A stretch of DNA of 64,000 nt from Pyrrhoderma lamaoense. Taxonomy: Eukaryota > Basidiomycota > Agaricomycetes > Hymenochaetales > Hymenochaetaceae. The notes beneath the pieces were generated by a model that saw only the letters and a list, made by a program, of their open reading frames with translations, had not been told where the DNA came from and did no database searches. The position numbers and the translations under genes were made by a program. Location of the stretch: the NCBI GenBank assembly GCA_002794735.1, contig NBAZ01000005.1:1054001-1118000 (forward strand), written 5' to 3'. Below, in pieces: positions 60,243 to 64,000 of this stretch (position 1 is its first letter; the number at the start of each line of letters is the position of its first letter).

Positions 60243-60914
60243 GGTAATCAGGACCCTGATAATACTGATAGGTCCATGGGTCGATCGGGTACAAATTTTG
60301 GACGAAAAATCGCTTCAGCCTGGGTCAAAATCGCGATTTTGGTACAAAATTGGCCCACGGCTGAAAATTCCCAGGTTCAGATGGTACAAAATGGACCTTG
60401 GTGGATAAATTCTGACCCTTCGGGTACATCTGGACGGCTCCCAGAATTTTTTTTTTCTTTTTAGGATTTAGGCTCTGGAAAGAGCTGGTATGACGCCAGG
60501 GATTACGATTGACATTACTAGACCAGGCAGGTCTAATCGATAGACATTTCCAAATTAGCTCCGCTAATCTTGTATTTGGCGTCCTTTATTATATTTATTA
60601 TTAATTTTTGTTATCGGTTATGCTTATGTAATGCATTAGTAATTTAGTTATTACCAGTACATTACTAATACATTACTAATACCTCATATATGGTAATACT
60701 GTTCTAAAATGGAAGGAAAAGTATGTTTATAAAATTTCCATATATAGTAAGCGGTTGAAGCCTGGTATAGCAGGGGTACATTTTTTTAGTTGAAATCGGC
60801 CGTCAGGCCGGTCCCGGCGGGTACAATTTTTGCTTAGAGGCGGGTACAAAATCGGCCAAAATCCAAGATTTTGGGACCAGGGATCTATCAGTATAATCAG
60901 GGGTCCTGGGTAAT
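60243..60914. mobile_element. degenerate DNA-transposon-like element with 6-bp flanking repeat
   Basis: About 35-bp imperfect inverted ends (CAGGACCCTGATAATACTG at 60249; complement of CAGGACCCCTGATTATACTG ending 60908) lie between direct copies of GGTAAT (60243-60248 and 60909-60914). The 660-bp interior has no open frame. It holds about seven GGTACA-type motifs near both ends, which may be subterminal transposase sites. The superfamily is not assigned. Confidence 0.55.
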
Positions 60915-61022
60915 CCATTGGATCGACGTCCTGTTATATCTTTAATATATTTAGCAGTAGTGCCATAATGATAATACCCAATGACTCTGTGCATTATGTC
61001 CTTCTTCTAATCATTACCTTCC

Positions 61023-62911
61023 ATGTCGGGGGCAACGTCACCATTGGCACCAGGAACTCCTCACCTTGTCTCTCTTGTCTTACACTCCAAAAAGGCATTT
61101 CAACATGGTGAACAATTATGTACCCGAGCCCATGAACTAACGCACGCAACATCCTCCCTCGCTACGGATGTACTCGCACTCGATGCGAAGGCACGTTGGA
61201 TAGTACAAGGTATACTCGACCAGCTGAAGGTATGCCTCATGGAAGGGTAACAAGCTACTAGGGCTGACTTGTAATATATCCCTCTACTAGTTAGCAACTA
61301 ACATCGCAAAGAGCATTGAGCAACAACGCAATAAACTTGAAAATCGAGCGAAGGTAAATTTCGCGTAATAGGGCGAGTATCAATGGCTACTAACTCAGGG
61401 ATGGTGGATGCTACATAGGACTGGGACAAAGCCCGTTCACATCACTCAGGGAATCTAGAGTCAATACTCGAGTCACTCGAGAAACAAGTCGTACCTCCTG
61501 ATTTCCATCTTTCCTCTTCGTCGTCATCAATATTTGCGAGCCAATTATCTGATGGCGAGGACGGATGTGCCTCTCGTGGGGATGTCACCATAAGAGAAAA
61601 GGGAAAAGTGAAATCCAATACGAAGAAGACAGATCGGAGTCGTTGGAAGACACTGCGAGATTTCATAGACTTCGGAAGTATTGTAAAAGCTACAGAGGAG
61701 ATGGATGAAGACAGGGATAAACTTGATGTCTGTTTCCTCAGTATAACATAAGTCCTGGACTATAGTCTCAATCTGCTTTTAGGAGATCCTAGTTAAAACT
61801 GAAGAATTTCCGTTATATTTGAATGAAAATATAACTACCTTGCGGAATTCCATTCCACATTTTGAGCTGCTCCCCCTATAAACGAAATATTCAGGTCTCA
61901 AGAGTTGGTGACATCGTCTATGGCCAACCACTTGGAAGGTCTGACCTCACACTACGATCAAATGGCTGCTGCCCTCCGAGACAAGGAAGCCGGGGAAGAA
62001 ATCAGTGAGGAGGACTTGCTAGGTCCGTTTTGTTTAAAATTAATCTTCAAAAGGATGGTAGTATCTGATATCGAAGTCAAGAAATGAACCGTGACACAGA
62101 TGAACTGCCTTCAATAATTGCTGATTTGGACGACGATGTAGCTTCAATCACAAATAGCCAGTAGGTGTCCCAGTTCTCATATATTTTCATCTTAATGCCA
62201 ACATACTCAGCAATCAGCTCTATTCTACAAAAAATAAGCTTCTTGATTTGATGGATACACTGGGAAGCATTCTTGCGAGCCTGACTGACTTAGAAAGCAT
62301 CATGGCTGAAATGCTTGTTCAGCAAGAAGAAACCGAGGTAGAGGACTAGTGTTCTCCGTACACTCATGTTTGATCGTAAACATCACTTTTTCAGAACGCT
62401 TTCGAAGAGCACCTTGCATCCCTGCAAGGGCATCTTACGACTGTTGAACATCTTTATCTTACGTTTACTTCCTATGAGAATTCTTTCAACAGTCTTCTTG
62501 TAGAACTGGAGCGTCGGAGACGATATCGGGACGCTACGGAAGAGATTGTCAAGGGGATGGAACGGCAATTAAGAGCCTTACGAGAAGGTAAGCATTAGAA
62601 GGCAGATATCAATTGATCTTCCTTTCCAACTAACTTTTACGTGACATAGAGGAAATACAGACTCGGGAATTCTTCTTTTCAGAACACGGCTCAAATCTTC
62701 CCGATGATCTGTGTCCTTGCATAGCACACATGCCCACAAGATGGGATGTTTCACCTGCCCTCGGTGAGGTACTTGAGGAGCTACCGGAAGTGGATGAGGA
62801 CCTTTTAGTTGAGGTATGCATGTATCATGATGAGATTAAGATTTGTACTAAGAAAGTTACCAGGCCACAAAGCGTATAGACCTTCTCAAGGATGGTACAG
62901 AGAGTCTATAG
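61023..62911 (+). CDS. ATG17: autophagy scaffold protein ATG17
   Basis: Exons 61023-61229, 61291-61353, 61419-61727, 61783-62022, 62082-62160, 62211-62337, 62395-62587, 62650-62813 and 62864-62911 give about 476 residues. Helical throughout, it begins LVSLVLHSKKAFQHGEQLC with VDVLALDAKARW nearby. ESILESLEKQVVPPDFH lies in the middle, and REFFFSEHGSNLPDDLCPC and MPTRWDVSP near the end, all typical of fungal Atg17. The protein scaffolds the Atg1 kinase complex at phagophore assembly sites. The C-run at 61872-61876 is one base short, between HFELLPP and INEIFRSQELV. Its 3' end faces the metallo-beta-lactamase gene 100 bp away. Confidence 0.85.
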
Positions 62912-63011
62912 ATACACTTCCATTCCCTATACTTATTATGATTAAAGTCTGTCATTCTTTCACATTGGGATATATGTAACTTTACAAATAATCGTTGTAT
63001 CGACCAAAACC

Positions 63012-63954
63012 TCAGAGCGACGTTATCTTCCCAGGCCAAAACTGATCACTATCTTTATTCTTATGGTACCATTCACCATCGTGAGCGAGAATCACTCTAA
63101 CTCGTGGGAGCGTTAGTAAGCTCGAAATGCGCTTGATCGTGGCCTCTGCTTTCTCTTTATCATGATGTATACATATTAATTTCTCGCCGCTCGGATACAT
63201 CGCTATCTCCCCTTGTCCTCGAACGAGTCTCCAATCATGGGCGGCATCTCCCGCAAGGTAGATCCACCCTCCATCCATAGAGGTTCGTGCAAGTAAGTTA
63301 ATATGACCTTGGAGGTGACCTGGTGCATCAACAAAATACAGGGCTCCATCACCAAAGTAATCCAGAGCCTTAGGGAAGGGCCTATCGGCTTCCAACCCTC
63401 ACTATCTGTATCAAGAAAATCTGTCCTTCCTTTGGGTAGAAGCGCAGATGGGAAAAGACTGTTCGGATCTTCAGGATACCCAGGTTGAAACAGTTTTTGG
63501 GCTTCAATCCCTACTATAAACTTTGCTTTGTCAAAAAGCGATGTGTTCCCTGTATGATCCCAATGACAGTGCGATAAGCAGACGTGTGTTACATCACTAG
63601 GCTCAAGACCTCCCTTTTTGAGAGAGGTCGGTACGTCTTTGGGGACTTCGGCTTTGAATACGTTTGAGAGTCTCTTCCTGGTCAGCTCTGGATAGTTCTC
63701 TATATCCGACCGAATACCAAGGTCGAAGACGATGCGTGTACCCGAATTCAGGTGTGTGACAAGAAAGGAAAGGGAGGGTACAATATGTCTTTCCCCTTCT
63801 GGCGCCGTCGTTACGAACATCTGTGCTGGCATGTCCAGTAGTCCACCTTCAAGAGCAGAAACATTGCAGTATGACTGATTTGGGCCGGGAGGAGGAAGCT
63901 GGGGATTGTAGATTGAGACATGACTTTCGAAAACTTCGATGAGTTGAGAATACA
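63012..63954 (-). CDS. metallo-beta-lactamase-fold hydrolase (5' end beyond window)
   Basis: One long exon is visible (63954-63012); a likely acceptor GATGCAG lies at 63955-63961, so earlier exon(s) lie in or beyond the right edge. About 314 residues are seen. The zinc site is HCHWDH, with GDAAHDWR (bridging Asp) and LAHDGEWY (distal His). LSFLVTH and GTRIVFDLGIR mark the first strands. This is the quorum-quenching-lactonase-like branch of the fold, found widely in fungi, with unknown substrates. One base is missing near 63391-63393 (EGW joins EADRPFPKALDYFGDG). A lactonase or glyoxalase-like activity would be a guess. Confidence 0.8.
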
Positions 63955-64000
63955 CTGCATCTCTATCAATATATATGTCTACATTATGAATCCGGTGACT

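Noticed and set aside
1..64000. CRISPR arrays, bacterial operons, rRNA genes, viral or toxin genes
   Set aside because: Looked for and not seen; all identified genes are eukaryotic and intron-bearing or tRNA.

Overview
The window looks like nuclear DNA of a basidiomycete fungus, probably Agaricomycotina and perhaps near Cryptococcus/Kwoniella. It is compact and intron-dense: most introns are 44-70 nt with GTRNGY-type donors and several genes contain micro-exons. The genes are conserved fungal genes on both strands. No bacterial, organellar or viral gene was seen. Exon models were built by hand from splice signals and reading-frame phase, so junctions may be off by a base or two.

Layout. 1-406: 3' end of a second RFC5-like gene. 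0.9-6.4 kb: single-pass membrane protein (-), BSD2/NDFIP-type Rsp5 adaptor (+), HEN1 small-RNA methyltransferase (+). 6.6-18.3 kb: V-ATPase subunit e (-), bHLH factor (+), diphosphoinositol-polyphosphate Nudix hydrolase (-), LIV-1 type ZIP zinc transporter (-), HD-domain phosphohydrolase (+). 19.6-25.5 kb: complete RFC5 (-), ASTRA subunit ASA1 (-), a type II membrane protein (+) and two head-to-head UstYa-like (DUF3328) proteins. 25.5-29.7 kb: AT-rich gene desert with a 1,025-bp element that is almost all inverted repeat. 29.7-45.4 kb: SANT/Myb-like regulator (-), DEAD-box helicase DBP6 (+), a 65-residue zinc-ribbon-like protein (-), B-type cyclin (+), uridine kinase URK1 (-), tRNA-Gly(GCC), AIG2/GGCT-like protein (+), tRNA thiolation subunit CTU2/NCS2 (+). 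45.4-64 kb: small secreted Cys peptide (-), cytochrome b561 protein (+), very large GAF-domain hybrid histidine kinase (+), secreted Ser/Thr-rich protein with seven copies of a CFPTTAASC loop (+), a degenerate transposon-like element, ATG17 (+) and a metallo-beta-lactamase-fold protein (-) running off the right edge.

Most neighbours are unrelated housekeeping genes. The exceptions are the 22.9-25.5 kb group (membrane protein plus two UstYa-like proteins), which may be a small accessory cluster, and the isolated secreted proteins at 46.8 and 58.8 kb.

Two window-wide observations matter. First, the 3' part of RFC5 is present twice in inverted orientation, about 95% identical with only synonymous coding differences before the last codons. 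Second, at least 24 places in otherwise well-conserved coding exons are one base short, and every case can be explained by one missing G or C in a G/C run. Sequencing or assembly error is the simplest reading, so these genes are annotated as functional CDS with the break sites recorded.
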